This document shows, piece by piece, positions 50,837-60,990 of a DNA stretch of 64,000 nucleotides (position 1 is the stretch's first letter; each line of letters opens with the position of its first letter). The position numbers were made by a program, and so were the translations under genes. Under the pieces are notes generated by a model. It was not told the DNA's origin, ran no database searches, and saw only the letters and a list, made by a program, of their open reading frames with translations. The DNA is from Antiquaquibacter metalliresistens. GTDB taxonomy: Bacteria > Actinomycetota > Actinomycetes > Actinomycetales > Microbacteriaceae. The stretch spans positions 248,001-312,000 of the forward strand of contig NZ_JARGEM010000003.1 in NCBI RefSeq assembly GCF_029211225.1, written 5' to 3'.

Positions 50837-51567
50837 ACCTCTTCGAGCAGGCACTGGCCTGGCTGTTCTCGCCGGACCGCCTCACCGGTTCGCACCCGCT
50901 GCCGCAGGCGATCGGCGAGCATCTCTACTACACGTTCCTCTCCGTGCTCATCGCCGCGCTGATCGCCGTGCCCCTCGGTTGGTTGATCGGGCACACCGGG
51001 CGCGGCCGCGAGCTCGCGGTCGGCCTCTCCGGGGCCGCACGCGCCGTGCCGTCGTTCGGGCTCATCCTGCTGCTCGTGCTGGTCATCGGTGTGCTGCACA
51101 AGCCCGAGGCGGCGGTGACGGCGTTCGTGCTGCTGGCGATCCCCTCGATCCTGGCCGGGGCGTACTCCGGCATCGAGGCGATCGACCGCAACGTCATCGA
51201 TGCCGGGCGCGCCATGGGCATGACCGCCTGGCAGGTGTTCTGGAAGATCGAGGCGCCGCTCGGGCTGCCGCTGCTCATCGGCGGGCTGCGCTCGGCGACC
51301 CTGCAGGTGGTCGCGACCGTGGCGCTCGCCGCCTATGTGGACCTCGGCGGCCTCGGTTTCTACATCATTCAGGGCGTGCCACTGCGCCGCTTCGACCAGA
51401 TACTCGGGGGCGCGCTCGTGATCGTCGCCCTCGCCCTGGTGCTGGACGGGCTGTTCGCCCTGCTCCAGCATCTCGTCGTGCCGCGCGGCGTCACCGCCGG
51501 CCGACCCCCAGAACTCCGCACGAGGCCGACCCGGCGCCGTGCGGTGGTGGAACCACCCACCGCATAA
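50833..51567 (+). CDS. ABC permease, OpuCD/ProW type
   Basis: 244 residues. Membrane spans with SGAARAVPSFGLILLLVLVI and the loop VIDAGRAMGMTAWQVFWKIE. The C-terminal 30 residues are basic and cytoplasmic. Second half of the heterodimeric channel; overlaps the previous gene by four bases and precedes the binding-protein gene by 15 bases. Confidence 0.92.
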   Translation: MNLFEQALAWLFSPDRLTGSHPLPQAIGEHLYYTFLSVLIAALIAVPLGWLIGHTGRGRELAVGLSGAARAVPSFGLILLLVLVIGVLHKPEAAVTAFVLLAIPSILAGAYSGIEAIDRNVIDAGRAMGMTAWQVFWKIEAPLGLPLLIGGLRSATLQVVATVALAAYVDLGGLGFYIIQGVPLRRFDQILGGALVIVALALVLDGLFALLQHLVVPRGVTAGRPPELRTRPTRRRAVVEPPTA

Positions 51568-51582
51568 CCGAAGGATGATGTG

Positions 51583-52491
51583 ATGTTCACAGCGAGGAAC
51601 AAAGGCCGATTCGCTCTCGGAGCGATCGTGGTCGGGGCGGCATTGGCCCTGTCAGGGTGCGCAGCAGGAGATCCCTTGGACCCGGGTACGGATGGCGGCA
51701 GCTCCGACGCGATCGTCGTCGGATCGCAGGCGTACTACTCGAACGAGATCATCGCCGAGATCTACGCGCAGGCGCTCGAGAACGCCGGATTCACGGTCGA
51801 GCGCGAGTTCTCGATCGGCCAGCGCGACGCCTACCTGCCCGCGCTCGAGTCGGGCGAGGTCGACCTCTTCCCGGAGTACACGGGCAACCTGCTGCAGTTC
51901 TACGACCCCGAGACCACGGCGACCACCTCCGACGACGTCTACGCGGCACTCCAGGCGGCGCTGCCCGATGGGCTGACCGTGCTCGACCAGTCATCGGCGA
52001 CCGACCAGGACTCCTACAACGTCACCGCCGCGTTCGCCGCCGAGCAGAACCTGTCGTCGCTGGCGGATCTCGCGAACGCCACCGTGCCGCTGACCCTCGG
52101 CGGGGCGCCGGAGCTGGAGGAGCGTCCGTACGGGCCGAAGGGGCTGCTGGAGAAGTACGGGGTCACGGTCGGATTCAGCGCGACCGGCGACACCACCGTG
52201 GAGGACCTCCTGGCGGGCACGATCAACATCGCCAATGTCTACAGCGCCGACCCGCGCATCCAGACCGATGATCTGGTGACGCTGGCCGACCCGGAGGGGC
52301 TGTTCCTGGCATCCAACGTCGTGCCGCTCGTGAACGCGGAGATCGCCGACGAGATCGCCGACGTGATCAACGCCGTCTCCGCCGCGCTCACCCCTGAGGG
52401 CCTCGTGGCCCTCAACGTGCAGTCGACGGTGGACCAGAAGTCGCCGGCCGACATCGCCACGGCCTGGCTGACCGAGAACGGCCTGATCTAG
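51583..52491 (+). CDS. Glycine betaine/choline/carnitine-type binding lipoprotein (OpuCC-like)
   Basis: 302 residues from ATG 51583 with GAAGGA eight bases before; GTG 51580 is an alternative. Lipobox LSGC (ALALSGCAAG). The body has the OpuCC pattern: VVGSQAYYSNEIIAEIYAQA, EVDLFPEYTGNLLQFY and INIANVYSADPRIQTDDLV. It captures osmolytes at the cell surface for the ATPase-permease complex. Last gene of the operon; a strong hairpin follows. Confidence 0.92.
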   Translation: MFTARNKGRFALGAIVVGAALALSGCAAGDPLDPGTDGGSSDAIVVGSQAYYSNEIIAEIYAQALENAGFTVEREFSIGQRDAYLPALESGEVDLFPEYTGNLLQFYDPETTATTSDDVYAALQAALPDGLTVLDQSSATDQDSYNVTAAFAAEQNLSSLADLANATVPLTLGGAPELEERPYGPKGLLEKYGVTVGFSATGDTTVEDLLAGTINIANVYSADPRIQTDDLVTLADPEGLFLASNVVPLVNAEIADEIADVINAVSAALTPEGLVALNVQSTVDQKSPADIATAWLTENGLI

Positions 52492-52499
52492 TCAGGGGG

Positions 52500-52542
52500 C
52501 CGGTGGTCGAGCGCGTCGGTCTCGACGCCGCTCGACCACCGG
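52500..52542 (+). terminator. Terminator hairpin of the OpuC-type operon
   Basis: A 14-bp perfect stem, CCGGTGGTCGAGCG (52500-52513) and CGCTCGACCACCGG (52529-52542), begins nine bases after the stop. No U-tract. Since the next gene converges, it may serve both strands. Confidence 0.75.
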
Positions 52543-52588
52543 TCACCGGTCCGCCCGTCACCGTCGGCGCGGTCGCGGGTCGACTCGA

Positions 52589-53335
52589 TCAGCGAGGCTC
52601 GACCTCGTCGAGAGTGTTCGCATCGCCGTCCGCCGGCGTCTCCATGTGACGCCGCTCAGTGTGCTCGATGCGCTTCTTGATCAGATAGGCGACGATCGCG
52701 ACGACCGCGACCGCCGCGACGAAGATGTATCCCGCGCCGTGCAGACGATCGGCGAGCTGGCGATAGCTGCCGCCGACGACGCTGCCGACCGTCACGTAGG
52801 CGGTCGCCCAGATCGCACACGCCGGCAGGGTCCAGGCCATGAACTTGCGGTACCGCATCGTGCTCATGCCGACGGTCAGCGGGATCAGCGAGTGCAGCAC
52901 GGGCAGGAATCGTGAGATGAACACCGCGATGCCTCCGCGGCGGTCGAGGTAGTTCTCGGCACGAACCCAGTTGCGCTCGCCCAGTCGCTGACCGAGCCGC
53001 GAGGCCCGGATGCGCGGACCGAAGAACTTGCCGAGCGCGAACCCGATCGACTCGCCCAGGAACGCGCCCAGGATCACCGCGAAGATCAGGGCGAAGTACT
53101 CCAGGGGGTTCGACACGGCCGTGCTCGCGATGATCACGACGGTGTCGCCCGGAATGACGAGACCGACGAGTATCGAGGTCTCGAGCAGGATGCCGACGCC
53201 GGCGAACAGCGTGCGCGGCACCGGCCCCAGGGCGTACACCGTGTCGAGCACCCACGTCAGGATGCCCTGGATCACCGAGTCGACGAACCCGAACGCCCCG
53301 GCGAACCACGCCATCACGTCGCCGATGAACCCCAT
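52589..53335 (-). CDS. DedA-family membrane protein
   Basis: 248 residues with four to five hydrophobic segments. DedA/VTT features: GLVIPGDTVVIIASTA, GAFLGESIGFALGKFFG, FISRFLPVLHSLIPLTVGM. These proteins help move undecaprenyl phosphate and other lipids across the membrane and keep its potential. A leaderless start is likely (-10 TAGGCT, 53347-53342, six bases before the ATG). The C-terminal tail is charged and soluble. Confidence 0.9.
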   Translation of the reverse strand: MGFIGDVMAWFAGAFGFVDSVIQGILTWVLDTVYALGPVPRTLFAGVGILLETSILVGLVIPGDTVVIIASTAVSNPLEYFALIFAVILGAFLGESIGFALGKFFGPRIRASRLGQRLGERNWVRAENYLDRRGGIAVFISRFLPVLHSLIPLTVGMSTMRYRKFMAWTLPACAIWATAYVTVGSVVGGSYRQLADRLHGAGYIFVAAVAVVAIVAYLIKKRIEHTERRHMETPADGDANTLDEVEPR

Positions 53336-53344
53336 GCTGCGAGC

Positions 53345-54139
53345 CTACTGAGCGGGCCTGTGGATGGGCCTGCGCAGCGCGTCGAGGCGCGCGCGCCAGG
53401 CGCCGAGGCGTCCTGGCAGTTCGGCGAGCTGCGGGCCGTCGATCCAGGCGGTCACGATCCGGATGCCGTGCAGCGCACTTAGCGTCCACAGCTCCGTGCC
53501 GTCGAGCTCCGCCGGGGTCACCGCCTCCTCGTGCAGGTCGTGCCCGAGCGCGCGTGCCAGCGTGAGCACCGACCGCGCGGTGACCGAGTCCACCCGGGCG
53601 AACGACGCGGGCGGCGCGCACAGGATCTCGCCGCGCCACCAGAGCAGGGCGGAGTAGGCCCCCTCGACCACGTAGCCGTCCGTCGTCAGCAGCACCGCCT
53701 CATCCGCCCCCTCGGACTGCACGGCGGTGCGCGCCCGGCTGAGGCGCTCGAGATCCGGCCCCTTCACGCGCGGGGTGCGGCGCGGATCGGGGCCGTGCCA
53801 GGTCGCGACCACGGCGGAACGCCGCCGCTCGGGCGCGCTGCGGAGGCGGAAGACGAAGCTCGGCGCCCCCGCTCGCGAGTGCAACTCGACCCGCGGGAAC
53901 CAGGTGCCGGTGTCGGGGATCGCGGCGATCGCGGCATCCCAGAAGTCAGACGCGTTCAGGTCGGGGAACCGAGCGCCGACCGCGTCGAAGAACCGTGCGC
54001 GGTGCAGGTCCAATGCGAGCGTCAGGCCGTCGGTGACGAGCCAGGAGTCCGCCGCCTCGATGAGGGTCGCGGTCATGTCGCAGTAGTCGAGCGCTTCGAG
54101 CGCGCCGTCCTGCCACCGGAAGATCGACGAGACGCTCAT
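53345..54139 (-). CDS. pabC: 4-amino-4-deoxychorismate lyase-like class IV aminotransferase
   Basis: 264 residues from ATG 54139. The PLP-binding lysine is in RTPRVKGPDLERLSRART; EAVLLTTDGYVVEGAYSALL and TPAELDGTELWTLSALHGI are the other class IV landmarks. It releases pyruvate from aminodeoxychorismate to give p-aminobenzoate for folate. It is divergent from the pabB-like gene, whose product makes its substrate. A -10 TACCCT (54152-54147) lies seven bases before its ATG. Confidence 0.82.
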   Translation of the reverse strand: MSVSSIFRWQDGALEALDYCDMTATLIEAADSWLVTDGLTLALDLHRARFFDAVGARFPDLNASDFWDAAIAAIPDTGTWFPRVELHSRAGAPSFVFRLRSAPERRRSAVVATWHGPDPRRTPRVKGPDLERLSRARTAVQSEGADEAVLLTTDGYVVEGAYSALLWWRGEILCAPPASFARVDSVTARSVLTLARALGHDLHEEAVTPAELDGTELWTLSALHGIRIVTAWIDGPQLAELPGRLGAWRARLDALRRPIHRPAQ

Positions 54140-54152
54140 AGGATTCAGGGTA
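54139..54152. promoter_or_regulatory. Overlapping divergent leaderless promoters of pabC and pabB
   Basis: The two start codons are separated by only 12 bases. The rightward -10 TAGGAT (54139-54144) begins on the first base of the leftward ATG, and the leftward -10 TACCCT (54152-54147) ends on the first base of the rightward ATG. Each -10 is seven bases from its own start. Confidence 0.7.
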
Positions 54153-55483
54153 TGCGTCCCCGGCTCCACGTGGCTTCCCTGGGCCGGTGGGTCGACCCGG
54201 CGCTGGCCTACATCGCGCTGTGCGGGGACCGGGATGACGCGTTCTGGCTCGACAGCGGCCCGAACGCCACCACGGGTCACAGCTATCTGGGCCGCGCTGC
54301 CGAGGTCGTGACCGAGTTTCCGCACGGCGTGCTGGCCTTCTTGCGCGGGCTCGAGCGAGATGTGGACACCAGCGCGGCGCCCGACGGCTTCCGACTGGGC
54401 TGGGTCGGCTGGCTCGGCTACGAACTGCGGGCCGAGACCATGGGAGTGCCGGTCGAGCGCGAACTGCGCTACCCGGCGGCGGCGTGGATGCGGGTCGATC
54501 GCGCGCTCGCCTTCGACCACGCCACGGGCGAGGTGCTGCTGCTGAGTCTCGACGACGCCCAAGGGTGGCGCGAGGAGGTCGAGGCCGCTCTCGCCTCGGT
54601 CGAGCCGCACCGGGACCTCGTCCCTCCCGCGTCGGCCGAGCGGAGTGCGGACTGCGCACCCCCCGCGGTCTGGGCGTATTCCGACGAACGGTACCTCGAG
54701 ATGATCGCCGCCTGCCAGGCAGCCATCCGCGAGGGCGACGCCTATCAGCTGTGCCTGACGACCGAGGCGAGCGTGGATGCCACCCCCGACCCGCTCGCGA
54801 CCTATCTCGCCCTGCGGGCCTCCAGTCCCACCCACCACGGCGCACTCCTGCGTGCGGGCGGTGTGAGCGTGCTGAGCGCCTCACCGGAGCAGTTTCTCAC
54901 CGTGAGCCCGGAGGGCGTGATCGAGAGCCGCCCCATCAAGGGCACCCGCCCCCGCGGCGACACCGAGGCGGGGGATTGGCGCCAGCGCGAGCGTCTCATC
55001 ACGAGTGAGAAGGAGCGCGCCGAGAACGTGATGATCGTCGATCTGATGCGCAACGACATCGCGCGCGTCTCCAAGGTCGGTTCGGTCGCGGTGACGAGCC
55101 TGCTCGCGGTGGAGAGCTACGCGCAGGTGCACCAGCTCGTCAGCACCGTGCGCGGCGAGTTGGCCGAGGGCCTCGACCGCGTCGACGTGATCGCGGCGTG
55201 TTTTCCGGCGGGATCGATGACGGGGGCGCCAAAACGTTCCGCGACGCTGATCCTCGATGCGCTCGAGCAGCGGGCGCGCGGCATCTACTCGGGGGCGTTC
55301 GGCTACCTGGGCCTCGACGGTGCGGTGGACCTGGCGATGGTCATCCGTTCGATCGTGCTGGATGCCCGGGGCGCGACCGTCGGCGCGGGCGGCGGCATCA
55401 CCGCGCTGAGCGTGCCCGAGGAGGAGCTCGCCGAGGCCAAGCTCAAGGCGGCAGCGCTGCTCGCCGTGCTCGGCGCGCGGTGA
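54152..55483 (+). CDS. pabB: Aminodeoxychorismate synthase component I
   Basis: 443 residues from ATG 54152. Chorismate-binding motifs: IESRPIKGTRPRG, ENVMIVDLMRNDIARV, and PAGSMTGAPKRSA, with a GGITA-type end (VGAGGGITALSVPEEEL). The pattern of PIKGT with MRND is that of PabB/TrpE; pairing with the divergent pabC gene favours PabB. It converts chorismate with ammonia, supplied by PabA, to aminodeoxychorismate. The glutaminase gene is not in the window. Confidence 0.88.
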   Translation: MRPRLHVASLGRWVDPALAYIALCGDRDDAFWLDSGPNATTGHSYLGRAAEVVTEFPHGVLAFLRGLERDVDTSAAPDGFRLGWVGWLGYELRAETMGVPVERELRYPAAAWMRVDRALAFDHATGEVLLLSLDDAQGWREEVEAALASVEPHRDLVPPASAERSADCAPPAVWAYSDERYLEMIAACQAAIREGDAYQLCLTTEASVDATPDPLATYLALRASSPTHHGALLRAGGVSVLSASPEQFLTVSPEGVIESRPIKGTRPRGDTEAGDWRQRERLITSEKERAENVMIVDLMRNDIARVSKVGSVAVTSLLAVESYAQVHQLVSTVRGELAEGLDRVDVIAACFPAGSMTGAPKRSATLILDALEQRARGIYSGAFGYLGLDGAVDLAMVIRSIVLDARGATVGAGGGITALSVPEEELAEAKLKAAALLAVLGAR

Positions 55484-55501
55484 CGGGTACGCTAGTTGCT
55501 C

Positions 55502-58084
55502 GTGACTGAGCAGGCAGCGACGAGCGAGCGCGACGAGACGCCCGACTACGACATCCACGCCATCGAGGCGAAGTGGATGGCGTACTGGGACAAGGCCAAG
55601 CCGTTCTCCTCGAGCGACCCGACCGACCGGCGTCCCCGCAAGTACATCCTCGACATGTTCCCGTACCCCTCGGGCGACCTGCACATGGGTCACGCCGAGG
55701 CCTACGCCTTCGGCGACATCGTGGCGCGCTACTGGCGTCAGCGCGGATTCAACGTGCTGCACCCGATCGGGTGGGACTCCTTCGGCCTGCCCGCGGAGAA
55801 CGCGGCGATCCAGCGCGGGGCGAACCCGGTGACCTGGACCTACGACAACATCGCCCAGCAGCGGGAGGGCATGCGCCGCTACGGCGTCTCCTTCGATTGG
55901 GACCGGGTGCTGCACACGAGCGACCCCGAGTACTACAAGTGGAACCAGTGGCTGTTCCTCAAGCTCTACGAGCAGGGGCTGGCCTATCGCAAGGAGAGCT
56001 GGGTCAACTGGGATCCGGTGGACCAGACCGTGCTGGCCAACGAGCAGGTGCTGCCGGACGGTACCTCCGAGCGCTCCGGCGCGGTCGTGGTCAAGAAGAA
56101 GCTCACGCAGTGGTACTTCAAGATCACGGAGTACGCCGACCGCCTGCTGGATGACCTCAACCAGCTCGAGGGCTCGTGGCCGGCCAAGGTGCTCGCGATG
56201 CAGCGCAACTGGATCGGGCGCTCGATCGGCGCGGAGGTGGACTTCGAGGTCGAAGGCCTCGATCGCCGCATCTCGGTGTTCACCACGCGGCCCGACACGC
56301 TCTACGGCGTCACCTTCATGGTGGTCGCGCCCGACTCCGAGCTCGCCGCCGAGCTCGCGGCTGGGTCGACGCCCGAGGTGCAGGCCGCGTTCGCGGAGTA
56401 CCTCACCGAGGCGCAGAAGCAGACCGAGATCGAGCGGCAGAACACGGAGCGGCCGAAGACGGGCATCCCGCTCGAGCGCTTCGCCATCAACCCGGCCAAC
56501 GGCGAGCGCATACCGATCTGGACCGCGGACTACGTGCTCGCCGACTACGGGCACGGCGCCGTGATGGCCGTGCCCGCCCACGACCAGCGCGACCTCGACT
56601 TCGCACGCACCTACGGACTGCCCGTGCGGGTCGTCGTGGACACCAATGCTCCGGTGACCGGTGCGATCCCCGTGCTCGAGGTCGACGAGCACGGCCAGGC
56701 CGTGCTGCCGGACGACCTGCCGCCGCTCGATCCGGCCACCACCGGCAAGGCGCTCACTGGTGACGGTCGTCTGATCAACTCCGGCCCGCTCGACGGGCTC
56801 AGCAAGTCGCACGCCATCAAGCGGATCATCGAGCGCCTCGAAGAGGCCGGCACCGGTCGCGCGGCCCGCACGTTCCGCCTGCGCGACTGGCTCATCAGCC
56901 GTCAGCGCTTCTGGGGCACGCCCATCCCGATCATCCACGGCGCCGACGGCGAGCTCATCCCGGTGCCCTACGAGCAGTTGCCGCTCACGCTGCCGCCCAC
57001 CGATGGGCTGGATCTGCAGCCGAAGGGGCAGTCGCCGCTCGCGGCGGCCACCGATTGGATCACCGTGCCCGACCCGCGCGACGGCAGCCCCGCCAAGCGC
57101 GACCCCGACACGATGGACACCTTCGTCGACAGCTCGTGGTACTTCCTGCGCTTCCTCTCGCCGAACGACCCGACCAAGCCGTTCGACACGCTCGAGGCGG
57201 AGAAGTGGGCGCCCGTCGACCAGTACGTCGGCGGTGTCGAGCACGCGATTCTGCACCTGCTCTACGCGCGCTTCATCACCAAGGTGCTGTTCGACCTCGG
57301 CTACGTGAGTTTCACCGAGCCGTTCAGCGCGCTGCTGAACCAGGGCATGGTGCAGATCGACGGCAAGAAGATGTCCAAGCGCAGTCGCGGCAACATCACC
57401 TTCACGGGCGAGGTCGACCGCTACGGCTCCGACGCCATCCGGCTCGCCCTCGTGTTCGCGGGCCCGCCCGAGGACAACATCGACTACGAGGCGATCTCGC
57501 CGGCCGCGGCATCCAAGTTCCTCGCCCGCGCCTACCGGGTCGCCTCCGATGTCACCTCGGCGCCCGAGATCGAGTGGAAGACGGGGGATGTCGCGCTCCG
57601 CCGTCAGACGCACCGCTTCCTGCACGACATGCCCGGCCTCGCCGAGTCGCTCAAGTTCAACGTGCTCATCGCGCGCATCATGGAGCTCGTCAACGCCACG
57701 CGCAAGGCCATCGATTCCGGCCCCGGTGCCGCCGATGCCGCCGTGCGCGAGGCCGCGGAGGTCATCACGGTGGCGCTGAGCCTCATCGCCCCGTTCACCG
57801 CCGAGGAGATGTGGCAGAAGCTCGGCTACGAGCCCTCGGTCGCGTTCGCCGGTCTGCGCAAGGCCGACCCGACCCTGCTCGTCGAGGAGTCGGTGACGGC
57901 GGTCGTGCAGGTCGACGGCAAGGTGCGCGACCGGCTCGAGGTGAGCCCGAAGATCGGCACCGAGGATCTCGAGGCGCTCGCTCGCGCCTCCGCCGCGGTG
58001 CAGCGGGCGATCGGCGACCGGCGCATCGTCAACGTCATCGTGCGCGCCCCTCGCATCGTCAACATCGCCACCAAGCCCGCGTAG
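55502..58084 (+). CDS. leuS: Leucyl-tRNA synthetase
   Basis: 860 residues from GTG 55502, eight bases after the -10 TACGCT (55488-55493), so probably leaderless. HIGH box variant HMGH at 61-64, editing domain [28 protein letters not shown], and KMSKR at 623-627. The C-terminal anticodon and zinc-free domains are intact. Charges tRNA-Leu. First of the leuS-comEA-comEC-holA block. Confidence 0.98.
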   Translation: MTEQAATSERDETPDYDIHAIEAKWMAYWDKAKPFSSSDPTDRRPRKYILDMFPYPSGDLHMGHAEAYAFGDIVARYWRQRGFNVLHPIGWDSFGLPAENAAIQRGANPVTWTYDNIAQQREGMRRYGVSFDWDRVLHTSDPEYYKWNQWLFLKLYEQGLAYRKESWVNWDPVDQTVLANEQVLPDGTSERSGAVVVKKKLTQWYFKITEYADRLLDDLNQLEGSWPAKVLAMQRNWIGRSIGAEVDFEVEGLDRRISVFTTRPDTLYGVTFMVVAPDSELAAELAAGSTPEVQAAFAEYLTEAQKQTEIERQNTERPKTGIPLERFAINPANGERIPIWTADYVLADYGHGAVMAVPAHDQRDLDFARTYGLPVRVVVDTNAPVTGAIPVLEVDEHGQAVLPDDLPPLDPATTGKALTGDGRLINSGPLDGLSKSHAIKRIIERLEEAGTGRAARTFRLRDWLISRQRFWGTPIPIIHGADGELIPVPYEQLPLTLPPTDGLDLQPKGQSPLAAATDWITVPDPRDGSPAKRDPDTMDTFVDSSWYFLRFLSPNDPTKPFDTLEAEKWAPVDQYVGGVEHAILHLLYARFITKVLFDLGYVSFTEPFSALLNQGMVQIDGKKMSKRSRGNITFTGEVDRYGSDAIRLALVFAGPPEDNIDYEAISPAAASKFLARAYRVASDVTSAPEIEWKTGDVALRRQTHRFLHDMPGLAESLKFNVLIARIMELVNATRKAIDSGPGAADAAVREAAEVITVALSLIAPFTAEEMWQKLGYEPSVAFAGLRKADPTLLVEESVTAVVQVDGKVRDRLEVSPKIGTEDLEALARASAAVQRAIGDRRIVNVIVRAPRIVNIATKPA

Positions 58085-58141
58085 TCCACCGCGCGGTCTG
58101 CGCCCCGCACGGGCGCGGGCCGCGCGCCTAGCGTCGGCGGG

Positions 58142-58723
58142 GTGGATGCCACGCCCGATGCCTCTCGCGCCCGCGTGCGCGCCCGGGTGGGCGCCGTCGT
58201 GGTGCTCGTGCTCGTCGGGTTGGGCTGCGCCGTGCTGGTCGCTGCGCTCGGCGACCACGGCTCCGCCGCGGAGGTGACGCGTGCCGAGCCGAGCGCAGCC
58301 CCGGTCGCCGGCGGCGCGATCTACGTGCACATCCTCGGCGCGGTCGAACGCCCGGGCCTCTACGAGCTGCGGGAGGGCGCGCGAGCCGTCGACGCGGTCG
58401 CGGCGGCGGGCGGCTTCACCGACACCGCCGACCAGGCGCAGCTGAACCTCGCCCGGTTCCTGGTCGACGGAGAGCAGATCGTCGTGCCCGAGATCGGCGC
58501 GGTCGCGGCTTCCCCGGGCACGGCATCCGACGGCAAGGTCAACCTCAACACCGCGGACGCCGCCGCCCTCGAGACGCTCCCGCGCGTCGGCCCCGCGCTC
58601 GCGGCCCGCATCATCGCCTGGCGGGATGCCAACGGCCGCTTCACCGCCATCGAAGACCTCATGAGCGTCTCCGGCATCGGCGCCAAGACCTTCGACGGCC
58701 TCAAAGACCTCGTGACGGTGTGA
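58142..58723 (+). CDS. comEA: ComEA-like DNA-binding protein
   Basis: 193 residues from GTG 58142, seven bases after TAGCGT (58129-58134). One N-terminal membrane span (VVVLVLVGLGCAVLVAAL), an SLBB domain (IYVHILGAVERPGLYELREG) and a C-terminal helix-hairpin-helix pair (VNLNTADAAALETLPRVGPA; LMSVSGIGAKTFDGLKDL). The protein binds incoming DNA at the membrane. It overlaps comEC by four bases (GTGA). Confidence 0.93.
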   Translation: MDATPDASRARVRARVGAVVVLVLVGLGCAVLVAALGDHGSAAEVTRAEPSAAPVAGGAIYVHILGAVERPGLYELREGARAVDAVAAAGGFTDTADQAQLNLARFLVDGEQIVVPEIGAVAASPGTASDGKVNLNTADAAALETLPRVGPALAARIIAWRDANGRFTAIEDLMSVSGIGAKTFDGLKDLVTV

Positions 58724-60981
58724 ACGTCGACCTGCGTCTGGCGATCCCCGCGGCGTGCGGGTGGATCGCCGCGATCGTGGTCGTCGGCCTGCCCGGTGTC
58801 GAGATTCCCGTCTCGCTGGCGCTCTGGGGCGCGGCGGGAGCGCTCACCGCCTTCGCGATCGCGGGTCGTCACCGCTGGTTCGCCATCGCCGCCATCGCGG
58901 CGGCGGCGGCCGCCCTGTGCTGCACCTCGATCGCCGTGCAGGCCGGGGTGCGGCAACCGGCGGATCTCGTCGCCGCCACGACCGAGGGTCGCACCGTGAC
59001 GGTCGTGGCCGTCACCACCCAGGTGGTGCAGCCCGGTCGCGGGTCCTACGAGGTGGCGCTCGTGCGGGATGGCGGTGCGGTGCCCGTGTTCGTGTTCGGG
59101 GAGGCTCCGGGGGAGCGGCTGGGGATCGGCACGCGGGTGCAGCTGCGGGGCACGCTGGCCGTGGCATCCCCGGGCGACGATCGTGCGTTCCTGATGTTCC
59201 CGGACGAGCCGCCCGAGCAGCTCGCGCCGCCACCGCCGCTGCTGGACTGGGCGAACGGTCTGCGCACGGTGTTCCTGACCGCCACCCAGGCGCTGCCCGG
59301 CGAGGGCGGCGATCTGCTGCCCGGGCTCGCGATCGGCGACACCAGCGCGGTGAGCGACGAGCTCGACGCGGCGATGAAGACCAGCAGTCTCAGCCATCTG
59401 ACGGCGGTCTCGGGGGCGAACTGCGCGGTCGTCATCGGCCTCGTGCTCGCCCTGGGCCGAATCTCCGGGATGCCCCGCCCGCTCCGTCTGATCGTCGCCA
59501 TCGCCGTGCTGCTCGCCTTCGTGGTGCTCGTCACGCCCGAGCCGAGCGTGCTGCGCGCCGCGGTGATGGCCGCGCTCGTGCTGTTCGCCCTGCTCGGTGG
59601 CAGGCCGGTGCGCGGCGTGCCGGTGCTCTCGCTCGCCACGCTTGCGCTGCTCGTGCACGATCCGTGGCTGGCGCGCAACGCCGCGTTCGCGCTCTCCGTG
59701 CTCGCAACCGCGGGGCTCCTGCTGCTCGCGGGTCCCCTCGCGAAGGCCCTGGAGCGCTGGCTGCCGAGCTGGCTCGCGATCGTCGTCGCCGTGCCGGTGG
59801 CGGCGCAGCTGGCGTGCCAGCCGGTGATCATCCTGCTGGATGCCTCGCTGCCCACCTACGGCGTCGTCGCCAACCTTCTGGCCGCCCCCGCTGCGCCACT
59901 GGCGACCGTGGTCGGCTTGGCGGCGTGCGTCGCCGCCACCCTCCTGCCGCTGCTCGGCGCGCTGCTGGCATCCCTGGCCTGGCTTCCGGCGGCGTGGATC
60001 GCGGCCGTGGCCGACTTCTTCGCCGCCGCCCCCGCCGCCCGGCTGCCGTGGCCCGGCGGCATCGCCGGGGCCGCGCTGCTCGCCGTGGCGACGCTCGTGG
60101 CGATCGTGGCGGCACTGGGCCGCCGTCGGTGGGCGTTCGCGGCGGTCGTGCTGGCCCTGGTGGCCTATCTGGGGCTCGTGGGCGGCGGCCGGGTCGCGCA
60201 ACTGGCGGCACGTCCCGCGGACTGGCAGATCGCCGGCTGCGCGGTCGGCCAGGGCGACGCCTTCCTGGTGCGCAGCGCCGGCACCATCGCGCTCATCGAC
60301 ACGGGCCCGGACCCGGCGGCGCTGAAGGCCTGCCTCGACGATCTGGGCATCGCGCGCATCGACCTGCTCGTGCTCACCCACTACGACCTCGACCACGTCG
60401 GCGGCACTCGGGCCGTGCTCGGTCGCGTCGAGCTCGCGCTGGTCGGTCCGACCGCGAGCGCCGACGACGAGCGCATCCTGGCGGATCTCGCGGCCGGCGG
60501 CGCCACCGTGCAACAGGTCGCACGCGGCCCGAGCGGGATGCTCGGCGAGCTTCGCTGGAGCGTGCTGTGGCCGCCGCCCCGGCTGGCGGGCTTCGAACCG
60601 GGCAACGACGCGAGCGTCACGATCGCGTTCGAGGGCGTCGGGGCCTGCGTCGACGGCTGCCTCGATTCGGTGTTCCTCGGCGACCTGGGCGAGGCCGCGC
60701 AGGAGCGGTTGATGTCGGCGACCCGCATCCCCGAGGTCGATGTGGTCAAGGTGAGTCACCACGGCTCGGCTGACCAGTCCGCGGGACTCTACGACCGCCT
60801 GCGAGCGACGGTCGGGGCGATCGGCGTGGGGGAGGGCAACGGCTACGGCCACCCGACCGAGCGGCTGCTCGACATCCTCGCCGCCTCGGGCACGACGCCC
60901 GTGCGCACGGATGAGCAGGGGATGCTGCTGCTGGCGCCCGGCGCCGACGCCGGCACGGTGCGTGTCTGGACCGAACGGTAG
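58720..60981 (+). CDS. comEC: ComEC/Rec2-family DNA transport protein
   Basis: 753 residues from GTG 58720. Several N-terminal spans, the competence domain (SSLSHLTAVSGANCAVVIGL), and a C-terminal metallo-beta-lactamase-like domain with LVLTHYDLDHVGGT and VVKVSHHGSADQ. It forms the channel for single-stranded DNA uptake. The metal-binding HxxxDH and HH motifs are present, so nuclease activity is plausible. Natural competence is not proved since no pilus genes are in the window. Confidence 0.95.
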   Translation: MNVDLRLAIPAACGWIAAIVVVGLPGVEIPVSLALWGAAGALTAFAIAGRHRWFAIAAIAAAAAALCCTSIAVQAGVRQPADLVAATTEGRTVTVVAVTTQVVQPGRGSYEVALVRDGGAVPVFVFGEAPGERLGIGTRVQLRGTLAVASPGDDRAFLMFPDEPPEQLAPPPPLLDWANGLRTVFLTATQALPGEGGDLLPGLAIGDTSAVSDELDAAMKTSSLSHLTAVSGANCAVVIGLVLALGRISGMPRPLRLIVAIAVLLAFVVLVTPEPSVLRAAVMAALVLFALLGGRPVRGVPVLSLATLALLVHDPWLARNAAFALSVLATAGLLLLAGPLAKALERWLPSWLAIVVAVPVAAQLACQPVIILLDASLPTYGVVANLLAAPAAPLATVVGLAACVAATLLPLLGALLASLAWLPAAWIAAVADFFAAAPAARLPWPGGIAGAALLAVATLVAIVAALGRRRWAFAAVVLALVAYLGLVGGGRVAQLAARPADWQIAGCAVGQGDAFLVRSAGTIALIDTGPDPAALKACLDDLGIARIDLLVLTHYDLDHVGGTRAVLGRVELALVGPTASADDERILADLAAGGATVQQVARGPSGMLGELRWSVLWPPPRLAGFEPGNDASVTIAFEGVGACVDGCLDSVFLGDLGEAAQERLMSATRIPEVDVVKVSHHGSADQSAGLYDRLRATVGAIGVGEGNGYGHPTERLLDILAASGTTPVRTDEQGMLLLAPGADAGTVRVWTER

Positions 60982-60990
60982 CCTGGAGTC

